Part shown: in pieces, positions 40,664 through 48,437 of the stretch
Numbering within the stretch: position 1 is the stretch's first letter
Layout: each line of letters starts with the position of its first letter
NCBI RefSeq assembly: GCF_030053345.1
Contig: NZ_JASGBP010000001.1
Location: forward strand, 496,001 to 560,000
Origin: Flavobacterium sedimenticola
GTDB lineage: Bacteria > Bacteroidota > Bacteroidia > Flavobacteriales > Flavobacteriaceae
Length of the DNA stretch: 64,000 nucleotides
Reading direction: 5' to 3'
The notes under the pieces: generated by a model
What the model saw: the letters and a program-made list of their open reading frames with translations, nothing else
Told to the model about the DNA's origin: nothing
The model's database searches: none
Position numbers and translations under genes: made by a program

Positions 40664-41892
40664 TATAACCTTAACTGCTTCATTAAGGGCGTATTGTCTA
40701 CAAAATTATCAGGTGTGATACTGGGTAATACTTTTTCGGATTTGTCCAAAAGGGTAATCATAAAGCTGCGGTACAATAGCATCGACGACGGATTGCTTTC
40801 GGTGAGCACCGCAAACAAACTGAGCGGATGATAAGGGACATCGCCAATGCCGTCTTTGTTTAAATCGTAGCCCTCGTATTTGTCCCAATAATTGCTGTTG
40901 AAGGTATTGAGAACCAAACTTCCGTTGGTGCTGATGTCGAACGTGTTACCGATGTAGTTGTTATGCACCACTTCGTTTTCCATGCAGCTGGCTTGGATTT
41001 TCATGCCCCAGCCGTTGGCTTCAAAAACGTTTTTTTCGACTTTAATTCGGGACGTACCTTCCATATATATCCCCGAGGTGTTTCGTTTGAAATGGTTGTT
41101 GAAGATGTAACTGTCGGCTATTTCTTTGAGTAATAAGCCATAAGCCGAATCGCCCCAGTTTTCTTCGAAATAATTATTGAACATTTTGACGTTTTTGGTA
41201 AACATTACGGCGACTCCGGCTCCGTTTCCTTTGAAAACATTGGTGATATAGGAATCGTCGTTAGAAAACATAAAATGCAAACCGTAACGAATATTATAGT
41301 TGGAAATGTTGCGCCAAATCACCGATTGCGTTACAAATTCGAAATAAATCCCGTCGCGGTGTCCCGAAATTTTGTTGCCGATGATTTGCAGGTTATCACT
41401 TTTCCAACAGTGAATCCCGTTTCCGATAAGTTGTTCTTGTTTGCCGTAAGCTTTTATAGTATTGTTTTTGACCACCCCGTTTTTGGAATTCTGTAAGTAA
41501 ATGCCAAAAAAATTATTGTCGAGGATGTTGTTTTCAATGCGCACAAAACTGCGGTCATATACTTTAATGCCACAGGGATCATCTAGTGCGGCGTGACCCG
41601 AATTGATGATTTTGAAGCCTTTGATTACAACACTGTCAGCAGCTACGGACAACACCTCGAATTTATTTTGACCGTCAAGCGTTGGGAAGTTTTTACCCAG
41701 AAAAGCAATTTTTTTGTGGATAAGAATATTCCCTTCTTTATAAATGCCTGTAGTAACCAAAACCGTATCGCCATCGTTTGCCAAAGTCAAGGCCTGTTTG
41801 ATGGTTTTGACCGGATAGGATTTCCCTACGGTAATGGTTTTGGCATTACTGATGAGGCAAATAAAATAAAGAATGTACACTAAATTTTTCAT
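40663..41892 (-). CDS. nosD: Copper-site assembly protein NosD (periplasmic beta-helix)
   Basis: 409 residues. Signal peptide (1-17), then parallel beta-helix (CASH/NosD) repeats marked by regularly spaced NN/N ladders (IENNILDNNFFGIYLQNS, VVKNNTIKAYG, IFNNHFKRNTSGIYMEG). The C-terminal part YDLNKDGIGDVPYHP is characteristic of NosD. It works in the periplasm with NosFY in Cu-Z assembly. It overlaps nosL by 4 bases upstream; downstream its link to nosF is broken by the inserted gene. Confidence 0.94.
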   Translation of the reverse strand: MKNLVYILYFICLISNAKTITVGKSYPVKTIKQALTLANDGDTVLVTTGIYKEGNILIHKKIAFLGKNFPTLDGQNKFEVLSVAADSVVIKGFKIINSGHAALDDPCGIKVYDRSFVRIENNILDNNFFGIYLQNSKNGVVKNNTIKAYGKQEQLIGNGIHCWKSDNLQIIGNKISGHRDGIYFEFVTQSVIWRNISNYNIRYGLHFMFSNDDSYITNVFKGNGAGVAVMFTKNVKMFNNYFEENWGDSAYGLLLKEIADSYIFNNHFKRNTSGIYMEGTSRIKVEKNVFEANGWGMKIQASCMENEVVHNNYIGNTFDISTNGSLVLNTFNSNYWDKYEGYDLNKDGIGDVPYHPLSLFAVLTESNPSSMLLYRSFMITLLDKSEKVLPSITPDNFVDNTPLMKQLRL

Positions 41893-42320
41893 GGATAGGT
41901 ATTGTAAACTTCAGACCAAGTTAGGGTTTGAGCCCCCAGTTTTTTGGCGTATTCGCCTTGTTGTGCAGCGGTAGAAAACGCCGCCATATTGCCTCTCATG
42001 GGCGAATTAATTTTATCGCTTTTGATAAAAAAGGCAGATTCGACTGAAATCAGGGTATTGTCTTTTAAATAATCGTTTACAAAAAAGGATTGATAAGGCA
42101 CCACCGTATTCGATTTGGCAAATTGTACCATACAAGCCAGGTCATCAAACTTATAATAGCGTCCTTTTTGAGTAATTAGTTCGGCTCCGAATTTCCCATT
42201 GGCAATGGTCATCTTGCAAAAATCACAAGAATCAATATTTAATTTAATGGGTTTGGGTTCATTGGAACCGCAAGAGATTAAGGTTAGTAATGTGATTAAT
42301 GATAAAGCAAAAGTTCTCAT
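41889..42320 (-). CDS. nosL: Copper chaperone lipoprotein NosL
   Basis: 143 residues. The lipobox ends LISC. The hallmark CDFCKMTI is present (CxxC plus Met ligand of the NosL Cu(I) site), followed by FGAELITQKGRYYKFDDLACM. NosL delivers Cu(I) for the N2O reductase centres. Four-base overlaps with both neighbours show tight coupling. Confidence 0.95.
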   Translation of the reverse strand: MRTFALSLITLLTLISCGSNEPKPIKLNIDSCDFCKMTIANGKFGAELITQKGRYYKFDDLACMVQFAKSNTVVPYQSFFVNDYLKDNTLISVESAFFIKSDKINSPMRGNMAAFSTAAQQGEYAKKLGAQTLTWSEVYNTYP

Positions 42321-42907
42321 GATTGTGGGTTTTTAGTAAACTTATATTCTTTGAGTACCACTAAAAATAGTAAAATTCCGGCTGCAGTTAATAGCCAACC
42401 GCCGGTATCAGGAATGGAGTAGGCACCAAAATTGAGCAGTTGTTTGTAACCTATGAGTGGCGGTTGGTATGCCATTCCGGGTACTCTGATGGCGGCATTC
42501 GGGTCGAGGTTGTGACCGTATTCATAATTCCATCGGTAGAAATCTACAGCTGCTAAAACCACAAAAACCACATAACTAATGAGAAATAGTAAAACGGCTT
42601 TTCTTTTGGCGACGAAAATCAGCAAAAGCGAAATTAGTCCGAACGTTCCGAAAATATAGGGCAAAACGGTAAACTCAAAAAAGTTCTCTGTATGTAAAGT
42701 CGCCATACCGATGTAATGGTTCAATCCGTTGATAATTTCCACATCGCCACCTATTTTGTTGGCATACAATTGCAATACAAGACCCTCGGGGTATTGTGGT
42801 GCTTCGAGTTGGATTTGCCACATCGGTACAAACAGTGCTCCTGCAAACAGTGCTCCGGTTACCAAAAGCAGTATTTTGGATAATCCTGAAATTGTTAGAT
42901 TTTTCAT
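42317..42907 (-). CDS. Nos-cluster multipass membrane protein (NosB-like position)
   Basis: 196 residues from ATG 42907; the frame further upstream overlaps the terminator and nosZ. Four to five membrane helices. After the first helix there is a periplasmic loop with GLNHYIGMATLHTENFFEF; the last loop has YRWNYEYGHNLDPNAAIRVPGMAYQPPL. The conserved His/Met residues face the periplasm. Bacteroidota and other clade II nosZ clusters carry membrane genes at this place (NosB-type), but sequence alone does not prove equivalence. It may move electrons or copper for NosZ. Confidence 0.65.
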   Translation of the reverse strand: MKNLTISGLSKILLLVTGALFAGALFVPMWQIQLEAPQYPEGLVLQLYANKIGGDVEIINGLNHYIGMATLHTENFFEFTVLPYIFGTFGLISLLLIFVAKRKAVLLFLISYVVFVVLAAVDFYRWNYEYGHNLDPNAAIRVPGMAYQPPLIGYKQLLNFGAYSIPDTGGWLLTAAGILLFLVVLKEYKFTKNPQS

Positions 42908-42917
42908 TGCATTAGGA

Positions 42918-42951
42918 GAAAAAAAGGGAACAAATAAAATCTGTTCCCTTT
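42918..42951 (-). terminator. Terminator/attenuator downstream of nosZ
   Basis: AAAGGGAACA / TGTTCCCTTT with a 9-base loop, followed on the minus strand by T6. It lies between nosZ and the rest of the nos genes, so distal genes may be transcribed at a lower level than nosZ. Confidence 0.75.
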
Positions 42952-42959
42952 GGTTAATT

Positions 42960-44939
42960 TTATTTGGTTGCTTTCGGTAAGTTGGTTCCCACACTCCACG
43001 TGAGCGGGACACTGCTTCCGGCAGGCGAAACCCTTACATAGCCTTGCATTTCCTGGTGTAGCGCACTACAGAAATCAGTACAGTACATTGGGTACATACC
43101 CACTTTTTTCGGAACCCATTTCAGGGTAGTGGTTTCGCCCGGCATAATCAATAACTCTCCGTTATCGGCACCTTTGATGGCAAATCCGTGCGGTACATCC
43201 CAGTCTTGTTCCAAATTGGTGACGTGGAAGTATACTTCGTCGCCCAATTTGATACCTTCAATATTATCCGGTGCAAAGTGAGAACGAATAGAAGTCATAT
43301 ACACATGGACTTGGTTGCCTTGACGAGTCACTTTGGCCTCTTTTTCCCCTTTGGTTACAAACGGGTGATTATTGTCGGCAATTTTATAGAATTTCAACTG
43401 ACCGTTGTTTCGAATCAAATCGGCCGGTGCAGCTTGGGCGTAGTGTGGTTCACCGATGGTCGGGAAGTCGAGTATGAGTTGCATTTTATCGCCGCTGATG
43501 TCAAAGATCTGAGCCGATTGGGCTAACTCCGGACCGGTTGGCAAATAGCGGTCTTTGGTAATTTTGTTATACGCGATTAAGTATTTACCGAATGGTTTTT
43601 TACTGTCGCCGCCCGGGATACACAAGTGACCTACAGAGTAGTAAGTAGGTACTCTATCCAATACTTTCAAGGATTTGATATCCCATTTTACCACTTCAGA
43701 AGACACAAAGAAAGTGGTGTAGGCATTTCCTCTTCCGTCAAACTCAGTGTGTAACGGACCTAAGCCCGGTTTTTGAACTTCTCCATGCAAAGCAGCTTCA
43801 TATTTTACTACAGGGATTCCGCCATATTCGCCTTCGAATTTTTTATCTTTGATAGCGCCCATCAACTTATCAAAACTGAATACCGGAATCAGAGCAGCCA
43901 ATTTACCGGAACCTACAATGTACTCTCCTGTTGGATCTACGTCACAACCGTGTGGAGATTTCGGACACGGAATCATATAACAGATATCTTTTAAAGCCGC
44001 GGCATCCAATACTAGAACTTCATTTTTGATTTCAGAAGTGGCCGTATGTGTTTTCTCATTCCATTTGTTATGCGCATATTTTACCGCTTGTTTTTTGCCT
44101 TTTCCGGCTTTGATGTATTCTTCGGCTTTTTTCCAGTTTACCGCCATGATAAAGTCTTTGTCGCGTTGAGAGGCGTTTACTTCCAACAACGTATTGGCTT
44201 GCTCAGTGTTGTAGCAAGAGAAGAAGAACCAACCGTGCGACTTGCCTTTACCGGCATGCGATAAGTCGAAGTTAACCCCAGGTGTTACAATTTGGAACGC
44301 TAAGTCCATTTCACCTTCTTTACCCACTTTCACAAAACTGATGTGGCCTTTGAAGTTTTCTTTATAGGTATTGATAGCTACATCACCATTGTCATAATCG
44401 GCCGGTACGCTGAAACGGGTTCCCGCTACTACGTATTCGGTATTCTCGGTAATAAACGGAGAAGAGTGATTTCCGCCACTGTTTGGCAGCTCAATAATTT
44501 CGGCTGTTTTGAATGTTTTCAGGTCGATGCGAGCGATACGCGGGGTGTTGTTGGCGTTACCAAAAACCCAACGGCCGTCTACCTCTCCATTGGTTTGCGA
44601 CAATTCGGTGTGGTGCAAATCATCCCAAGGGACAAATCCGTTGGAGGTGTTAAGCATCGGTTTGGTTTCTTCGCTGTAACCCCAACCTTTTTCAGGGTCA
44701 ACCGAAAATACCGGGATTACTCGGAATAATCTTCCGCTTGGGAGACCATACACACTTAACTGTCCGCTGAAACCACCGGACACGAAGTTGTAAAATTCAT
44801 CATATTTACCCGGGGCAACATAGGCCTTCTGAGCCGCGTCGCCACTCACGGCATCGCTCGAGTTTTTTGGCTTACAAGAAGTGAGCAAAGCACTTCCCAG
44901 AGCAATTGTAAAAATTGCTTTCACAAACTTATTTTTCAT
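42960..44939 (-). CDS. nosZ: Nitrous oxide reductase NosZ, clade II (Sec/lipoprotein type)
   Basis: 659 residues. The signal has the lipobox-like LLTSC and no twin-arginine motif, which marks clade II enzymes. The beta-propeller carries Cu-Z histidines in DDLHHTELS, SGGNHSSPF, LSHAGKGKSHGWF, SPHGCDVDP and PLHTEFD. The C-terminal cupredoxin has the Cu-A set: His in DWDVPHGF, then Cys620-x3-Cys624-x3-His628-x2-Met631. It reduces N2O to N2 in the periplasm. Preceded by its likely electron donor cytochrome; transcribed from operator F. Confidence 0.97.
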   Translation of the reverse strand: MKNKFVKAIFTIALGSALLTSCKPKNSSDAVSGDAAQKAYVAPGKYDEFYNFVSGGFSGQLSVYGLPSGRLFRVIPVFSVDPEKGWGYSEETKPMLNTSNGFVPWDDLHHTELSQTNGEVDGRWVFGNANNTPRIARIDLKTFKTAEIIELPNSGGNHSSPFITENTEYVVAGTRFSVPADYDNGDVAINTYKENFKGHISFVKVGKEGEMDLAFQIVTPGVNFDLSHAGKGKSHGWFFFSCYNTEQANTLLEVNASQRDKDFIMAVNWKKAEEYIKAGKGKKQAVKYAHNKWNEKTHTATSEIKNEVLVLDAAALKDICYMIPCPKSPHGCDVDPTGEYIVGSGKLAALIPVFSFDKLMGAIKDKKFEGEYGGIPVVKYEAALHGEVQKPGLGPLHTEFDGRGNAYTTFFVSSEVVKWDIKSLKVLDRVPTYYSVGHLCIPGGDSKKPFGKYLIAYNKITKDRYLPTGPELAQSAQIFDISGDKMQLILDFPTIGEPHYAQAAPADLIRNNGQLKFYKIADNNHPFVTKGEKEAKVTRQGNQVHVYMTSIRSHFAPDNIEGIKLGDEVYFHVTNLEQDWDVPHGFAIKGADNGELLIMPGETTTLKWVPKKVGMYPMYCTDFCSALHQEMQGYVRVSPAGSSVPLTWSVGTNLPKATK

Positions 44940-44962
44940 TGTAATTGATTTTAAATAAGATT

Positions 44963-44994
44963 GGTCAGCACTTTCACGGGATAACCAATCTCTG
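44963..44994 (-). other. Intergenic stem-loop between cytochrome c and nosZ
   Basis: GATTGGT / ACCAATC arms about 18 bases apart, in the 63-base gap. There is no strong T run, so RNA processing or differential stability is more likely than termination. Confidence 0.45.
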
Positions 44995-45002
44995 GTTTTG
45001 GT

Positions 45003-45485
45003 TTATTTTACACCGTCATTTTTACGCATGTATTCTAAAATATGACGCGCATCATCATCGCTTAGTCCTTGGTTTGGCATACGAACCAAACAAATTTCCA
45101 ATTGGGCTTGTACTTCAGGATCTTTGTCAATCATGGGGTCAGGATTGGTGATAAAGTTCATAATCCACTCCGGTCTCCTTCTTTCGGTTACGCCTTTCCA
45201 GCCCGGACCTACTAATTTTTCATCGGTCATTTTGTGACAAGAAGTACATTTTACAGCGGCTACTTCCTCACCTTTGGAGGCCATAGCCTGATCAAGAGTA
45301 GCTCCTAATTCAACAGTTGTAAATTTACCTTCACCTCTTTTCGGATCATAAGAAGAAGGATCTTTTGCGGTGGTCTCGGTTGCAGTTGGGTCTGCGGCCG
45401 GATTGTACTCTTCGGCTTCTTTTTCTTTTTTACCACAGGCAGTCATAAGAGAAAGGGCCAGAACGGTTAACAATAATTTTTTCAT
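45003..45485 (-). CDS. Periplasmic monohaem cytochrome c lipoprotein of the nos operon
   Basis: 160 residues. The lipobox ends MTAC. An acidic Thr/Pro linker (about 20-60) precedes a class I cytochrome c domain with CTSCH, then KLVGPGWKGV and the distal Met in RMPNQGLSDDDARHIL. A probable electron donor to NosZ. First gene of the operon, with operator F and a GAAATTTG -7 element (45519-45512, minus) at the common 37.5 bp spacing. Confidence 0.9.
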   Translation of the reverse strand: MKKLLLTVLALSLMTACGKKEKEAEEYNPAADPTATETTAKDPSSYDPKRGEGKFTTVELGATLDQAMASKGEEVAAVKCTSCHKMTDEKLVGPGWKGVTERRRPEWIMNFITNPDPMIDKDPEVQAQLEICLVRMPNQGLSDDDARHILEYMRKNDGVK

Positions 45486-45541
45486 GATGGGATATGTTTA
45501 AATTTCTTATACAAATTTCAGCATTAAACAAGTGTTAATTT

Positions 45542-45557
45542 TATGACTGTAATCATA
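45542..45557. promoter_or_regulatory. Crp/Fnr-type operator, site F
   Basis: TATGA-CTGTAA-TCATA, extendable to TTATGA/TCATAA. It is positioned for the nos cytochrome/nosZ promoter on the minus strand. Confidence 0.8.
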
Positions 45558-45675
45558 ATCGGTAATAAATGGGTCAGAAATGTGAACATAGACTCCCTTT
45601 TATGGGATTAGAATAGCTCTAACTTTACTTTTTGTATCTGTAATAAATAGTATCTTTACTTCTCAATTTGTAATC

Positions 45676-46632
45676 ATGCCGAATCAAAATATTAGAATAT
45701 TACATCTCGATACCAATCATCCGTTGCTATGGGAGCAATTGGAACAAGCCGGATTTCAGAATGAAGCCGATTATACTTCTTCTAAAGCCGAAATTGAAAC
45801 AAAAATTCAGCACTATCAAGGCGTTGTCATTCGCAGTCGGTTTAAAATCGATAAAGTATTTATGGATAAAGCGATAAATTTACAATTCATTGCGCGTGTG
45901 GGCGCCGGATTGGAGAGTATCGACTGTGAGTATGCCGCCGTCAAAAACATTCATCTGATTGCAGCACCTGAAGGAAACAGTAATGCTGTGGGAGAACATG
46001 CTTTAGGCATGTTATTGTCGTTAATGAATAAATTGAACAGGGCCGACCGGTTGGTTCGCAAAGGACTTTGGATCCGCGAAGGCAATCGAGGCTATGAATT
46101 AGAAGGAAAAACAATCGGGATTATCGGGTACGGCAATATGGGAAAATCGTTTGCCAAAAAATTAAGAGGTTTCGAAGTGAACGTTTTGTGTTATGACATC
46201 TTACCTAATGTTGGCGATGCCCATGCAAAGCAAGTAGCTTTATCAGAGTTACAAGAAAAGGCCGATGTATTGAGTTTACACATTCCCTGGACTCCGGAAA
46301 CCGATAAAATGGTGAATGCCGAATTTATCAACGCGTTTGCCAAACCGTTTTGGCTCATTAATACGTCACGGGGCAAAAATGCAATTACCGATGATTTGGT
46401 AGCGGGGCTAGAATCGGGTAAAATTCTCGGTGCCGGATTGGATGTGTTGGAATACGAAAAGGTATCTTTTGAAAATTTATTTTTGGATGCCGAAAAGCCA
46501 GCGGCATTTGAATACTTATTGCAAGCCGAAAATGTTTTACTAACGCCGCATATTGCAGGATGGACCTATGAAAGCCATCAAAAGCTGGCACAAACTATAG
46601 TGGATAAAATCAAACAAAAATATGAGCGATAA
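45676..46632 (+). CDS. D-2-hydroxyacid dehydrogenase (SerA-like)
   Basis: 318 residues. The NAD-binding motif is GIIGYGNMGKSFAKKL (about 149-164), with the catalytic set Arg in NTSRGKN (about 231), Glu in LDVLEYE, and His in TPHIAGWT. It lacks the ACT domain of many SerA enzymes. It oxidises or reduces a 2-hydroxy acid with NAD(H); whether the substrate is 3-phosphoglycerate cannot be told. A TATCTTTA promoter-like element lies just upstream. It overlaps the VOC gene by 11 bases. Confidence 0.88.
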   Translation: MPNQNIRILHLDTNHPLLWEQLEQAGFQNEADYTSSKAEIETKIQHYQGVVIRSRFKIDKVFMDKAINLQFIARVGAGLESIDCEYAAVKNIHLIAAPEGNSNAVGEHALGMLLSLMNKLNRADRLVRKGLWIREGNRGYELEGKTIGIIGYGNMGKSFAKKLRGFEVNVLCYDILPNVGDAHAKQVALSELQEKADVLSLHIPWTPETDKMVNAEFINAFAKPFWLINTSRGKNAITDDLVAGLESGKILGAGLDVLEYEKVSFENLFLDAEKPAAFEYLLQAENVLLTPHIAGWTYESHQKLAQTIVDKIKQKYER

Positions 46633-47020
46633 ACCTATAAAAAGAGTGACCGGTTTAGGGGGCTTTTTCTTTAAATGCGAAGACCCGAATGCGGTTAAAG
46701 AATGGTATAAAAATCATTTGGGAATACCCACCGATCAATACGGTTGGACGTTTTGGTGGAAAGATGCCGACGGTAATGATTGCTCCACACAATGGTCGCC
46801 CTTTGAAACCAAAACAAACTATTTTGCACCCAGCGAAAAACCCTTTATGATGAATTTCAGAGTTCATGATTTGGAAGCTTTGTTAGAGGTTTTGCGTGCT
46901 GAAGGCGTTACGATTGTTGGCGAAATGGAACGTTATGATTACGGCAAGTTTGGTTGGATATTGGATCCCGAAGGAAATAAAATTGAGCTTTGGGAGCCTA
47001 GTGATAGTAGTTTCTTATAA
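46622..47020 (+). CDS. VOC (glyoxalase/bleomycin-resistance fold) protein
   Basis: 132 residues and one VOC module pair: GLGGFFFKCEDPNAVKEWYKNHLGI starts repeat 1, and MNFRVHDLEALLEVL with GWILDPEGNKIELWEP forms repeat 2. Metal ligands are possible at the repeat ends (Glu in IELWEP). It could be a lyase or dioxygenase-like enzyme; the substrate is unknown. Translationally coupled to the dehydrogenase. Confidence 0.88.
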   Translation: MSDKPIKRVTGLGGFFFKCEDPNAVKEWYKNHLGIPTDQYGWTFWWKDADGNDCSTQWSPFETKTNYFAPSEKPFMMNFRVHDLEALLEVLRAEGVTIVGEMERYDYGKFGWILDPEGNKIELWEPSDSSFL

Positions 47021-47060
47021 AATTTTATATTTTAGCACTACCTAACCAATTTAAAACATC

Positions 47061-47447
47061 ATGGAAGTTATCAACCATCCTAATGAAGACTGGAATACCC
47101 CTAAAAACATTCCGGTGTTTAAAACCGATCCGATTTTGGTATTGCTTTTCAGCTTTTTAACCTGCGGATTGTATCTGATTTATTGGAATATTAAAGTAGC
47201 CGAGGTATTGAATGCGGTAGCCGAAAGAGAAATCATATCCACGCCTTTGGCCGTTTTTTCAGGATGTTGTTTGCCGATTCACGTGTATTTCTACTATATC
47301 GTAGGCAAAGAAGGTTTGCCGAAGGTGTATAAAATCACCGGAGAACTTCAAAAAGACCAATCCACTTTGTTAATCATTTTAGGCTTGTTTTTCCCCATTG
47401 CTGCCGCGATGATTGTACAAGGTGATATTAACAGATTGTACCGATAG
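47061..47447 (+). CDS. DUF4234-like small membrane protein
   Basis: 128 residues. Three hydrophobic segments; TCGLYLIYWNIKVAEVLN and the C-terminal GDINRLYR match the DUF4234 pattern. It precedes a DUF2752 protein with no usable gap. These two families are often encoded together in Bacteroidota; no biochemical function is established. Confidence 0.75.
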   Translation: MEVINHPNEDWNTPKNIPVFKTDPILVLLFSFLTCGLYLIYWNIKVAEVLNAVAEREIISTPLAVFSGCCLPIHVYFYYIVGKEGLPKVYKITGELQKDQSTLLIILGLFFPIAAAMIVQGDINRLYR

Positions 47448-47518
47448 AAAACAGCATAAAATATAAAGTTTACGGTATTATTGGTGCCTCGATTACACTG
47501 ATAGTACCGTTTTTTTTA

Positions 47519-47887
47519 ATGCTCAATAACGGCGACAATCACCTCAAAGACGATCAGTCGTTATGCCCGATTAAAGTGGTCACGGGATTTCCTTGTCCGT
47601 CGTGCGGGATTACCAAATCCATAGTCAGTTTTTATGAAGGGAATATAGCCGAAAGCATTACCTACCACATTCTGGGACCGGTCGTGGTGTTTTTCTGTTT
47701 GTTTACCATCGTTTTATTAGCGGTTGAAATTAAAACCCGAAAGGACTATTTTAACCAATACTTGTATCATCGTAAAACGGCCTACGGATTGGCGATTTTT
47801 TTAGGAGTATACCATGCCATCAGGCTTTTTCTTTTTGTACAGCAGCACTCTTTTCAAGAAATCCTCAAGGAATCCATTTGGAAGTAG
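47519..47887 (+). CDS. DUF2752 membrane protein
   Basis: 122 residues from the first ATG. The family signature CPIKVVTGFPCPSCGITKS (about 16-34) has two Cys pairs, followed by two membrane helices. The expected first helix lies upstream of this ATG: the frame stays open through 47435-47518 and encodes KVYGIIGASITLIVPFFL, so the true start may be a rare non-AUG codon overlapping the DUF4234 gene. Function unknown. Confidence 0.75.
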   Translation: MLNNGDNHLKDDQSLCPIKVVTGFPCPSCGITKSIVSFYEGNIAESITYHILGPVVVFFCLFTIVLLAVEIKTRKDYFNQYLYHRKTAYGLAIFLGVYHAIRLFLFVQQHSFQEILKESIWK

Positions 47888-47990
47888 TAAGGATTTTTCG
47901 GTAAAATGTTTTTCCTTACAGATTTTTTTTATTTTTGGAATAACTAACCATGCCGATTCGATACGATGAGGCCTAAAAAACTTTATAATT

Positions 47991-48392
47991 ATGATTAAAT
48001 GGTACAAAAAAGTAGTATTTGAAAATTATGCGAATTTCAATGGACGCGCCCGTCGTTCGGAGTATTGGTATTTCGTACTGATGAACCTGATTGTGTTAAT
48101 TGTTGCTACCGTGTTGGATGGCGCATTAGGGCTTAATTTTTCACCACTGCCTTACGGATACTTGTATGCCGCGGTTGCCTTAGCGACATTTATTCCGGGT
48201 TTGGCAGTAGCCGTAAGACGATTACACGATGTGGGTAAAAGCGGATGGTTTTATTTCATCGTTTTAATTCCGTTAGTTGGTGCGATTTGGTTGTTGGTTC
48301 TTTTCTTTACCGAAGGACAACAAGGTGAAAACCAATACGGTCCGGATCCGAAAGCGGAAGGCGCTGAGATTAACGAAATCGGTAATGAATAA
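47991..48392 (+). CDS. DUF805 membrane protein
   Basis: 133 residues. Signature NFNGRARRSEYWYFVLMN at the N-terminus and AVRRLHDVGKSGWFYFIVLIPLVG, with about four helices and an acidic tail. A widely distributed inner-membrane family without known activity. It is followed by a strong terminator. Confidence 0.88.
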   Translation: MIKWYKKVVFENYANFNGRARRSEYWYFVLMNLIVLIVATVLDGALGLNFSPLPYGYLYAAVALATFIPGLAVAVRRLHDVGKSGWFYFIVLIPLVGAIWLLVLFFTEGQQGENQYGPDPKAEGAEINEIGNE

Positions 48393-48410
48393 TTACTTTT
48401 CACTATACCA

Positions 48411-48436
48411 AAAAGCCTGCTGAAAAGCAGGCTTTT
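48411..48436. terminator. Bidirectional intrinsic terminator
   Basis: AAAAGCCTGCT-GAAA-AGCAGGCTTTT with T7 following, between the convergent DUF805 and acyltransferase genes. Confidence 0.9.
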
Positions 48437-48437
48437 T

